DNA from: an uncultured Veillonella sp.
GTDB taxonomy: Bacteria > Bacillota > Negativicutes > Veillonellales > Veillonellaceae
NCBI GenBank assembly: GCA_900550455.1
Contig: URSE01000080.1
Coordinates: forward strand, 1-5,089
Length of the DNA stretch: 5,089 nucleotides
Reading direction: 5' to 3'
How positions within the stretch are numbered: the first letter of the stretch is position 1; each line of letters starts with the position of its first letter. The translations under genes were made by a program, and so were the position numbers. The notes beneath the pieces are model-generated. The model saw only the letters and a list, made by a program, of their open reading frames with translations. It did not search any database and was not told where the DNA came from. Positions 5,010 through 5,089 of this stretch are shown piece after piece.

Positions 5010-5089
5010 CGTGGTACCACCTTAATTTGCTTTTCAGCCTCAAAACTTTAACGCAGTTAACGACAATCTTTTTCAAGTGTAGCTATTAG
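4980..5089 (-). promoter_or_regulatory. T-box riboswitch leader of thrS (3' part only)
   Basis: The minus strand carries the conserved T-box (AAGGTGGTACCACG, 5023-5010). The antiterminator can be drawn completely: AAGG (5023-5020) pairs with CCUU (4999-4996), ACG (5012-5010) pairs with CGU (5002-5000), and the 7-base bulge UGGUACC (5019-5013) is free to bind the tRNA 3' end. The UGGU in the bulge predicts an A at the discriminator position of the cognate tRNA. Uncharged tRNA would stabilise this fold and allow thrS transcription; otherwise the overlapping terminator forms. Upstream, a small hairpin TTAAC/GTTAA (5048-5060) could be part of stem III, a weaker call. Stem I, the specifier codon and the promoter lie beyond the window, so threonine specificity is inferred from the gene downstream. 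Confidence 0.95.

Noticed and set aside
4970..5023. The GTGGTACCAC palindrome (5011-5020) as a protein operator
   Set aside because: It is fully explained as part of the T-box antiterminator sequence.

Overview
This is an ordinary housekeeping stretch from what looks like a diderm Firmicute of the class Negativicutes, perhaps Veillonella or a relative. Two features point there together. The threonyl-tRNA synthetase gene carries a T-box leader, which is typical of Firmicutes. The window also encodes a small outer-membrane beta-barrel protein, which requires an outer membrane. Genus-level placement is inference. All four real genes lie on the minus strand, so transcription runs from high to low coordinates.

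Layout in the direction of transcription. Positions 5089-4980 hold the 3' part of a T-box leader, with a fully readable antiterminator/terminator pair; its stem I and specifier loop lie beyond the window. It controls thrS (4961-3237), a short threonyl-tRNA synthetase that lacks the N-terminal TGS domain but keeps the editing and catalytic cores. thrS ends at an intrinsic terminator (3208-3177). An extended -10 promoter (about 3130-3122) then starts a probable two-gene operon: an MFS permease of the aromatic-acid/sialate:H+ symporter type (3038-1833), followed 57 bases later by yaaA (1775-1062), a YaaA/DUF328 peroxide-stress protein. The gap between these two holds a good Shine-Dalgarno followed by two tiny ORFs chained into yaaA by ATGA overlaps. 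No clear terminator follows yaaA. After a largely featureless stretch, a near-consensus sigma-70 promoter (839-811) with inverted repeats on both sides drives the beta-barrel gene (747-142). That gene ends in a 3' UTR with two hairpins, the second a strong terminator (88-54). The last 50 bases hold a palindrome and a weak promoter-like pair facing out of the window.

The units appear functionally independent: threonine-responsive tRNA charging, solute uptake plus oxidative-stress protection, and an envelope protein. I found no mobile element, CRISPR array, rRNA or tRNA gene, and nothing that amounts to a new multi-gene system. The points most worth a second look are the TGS-less ThrRS, the coupled mini-ORFs ahead of yaaA, and the palindromes around the beta-barrel promoter.
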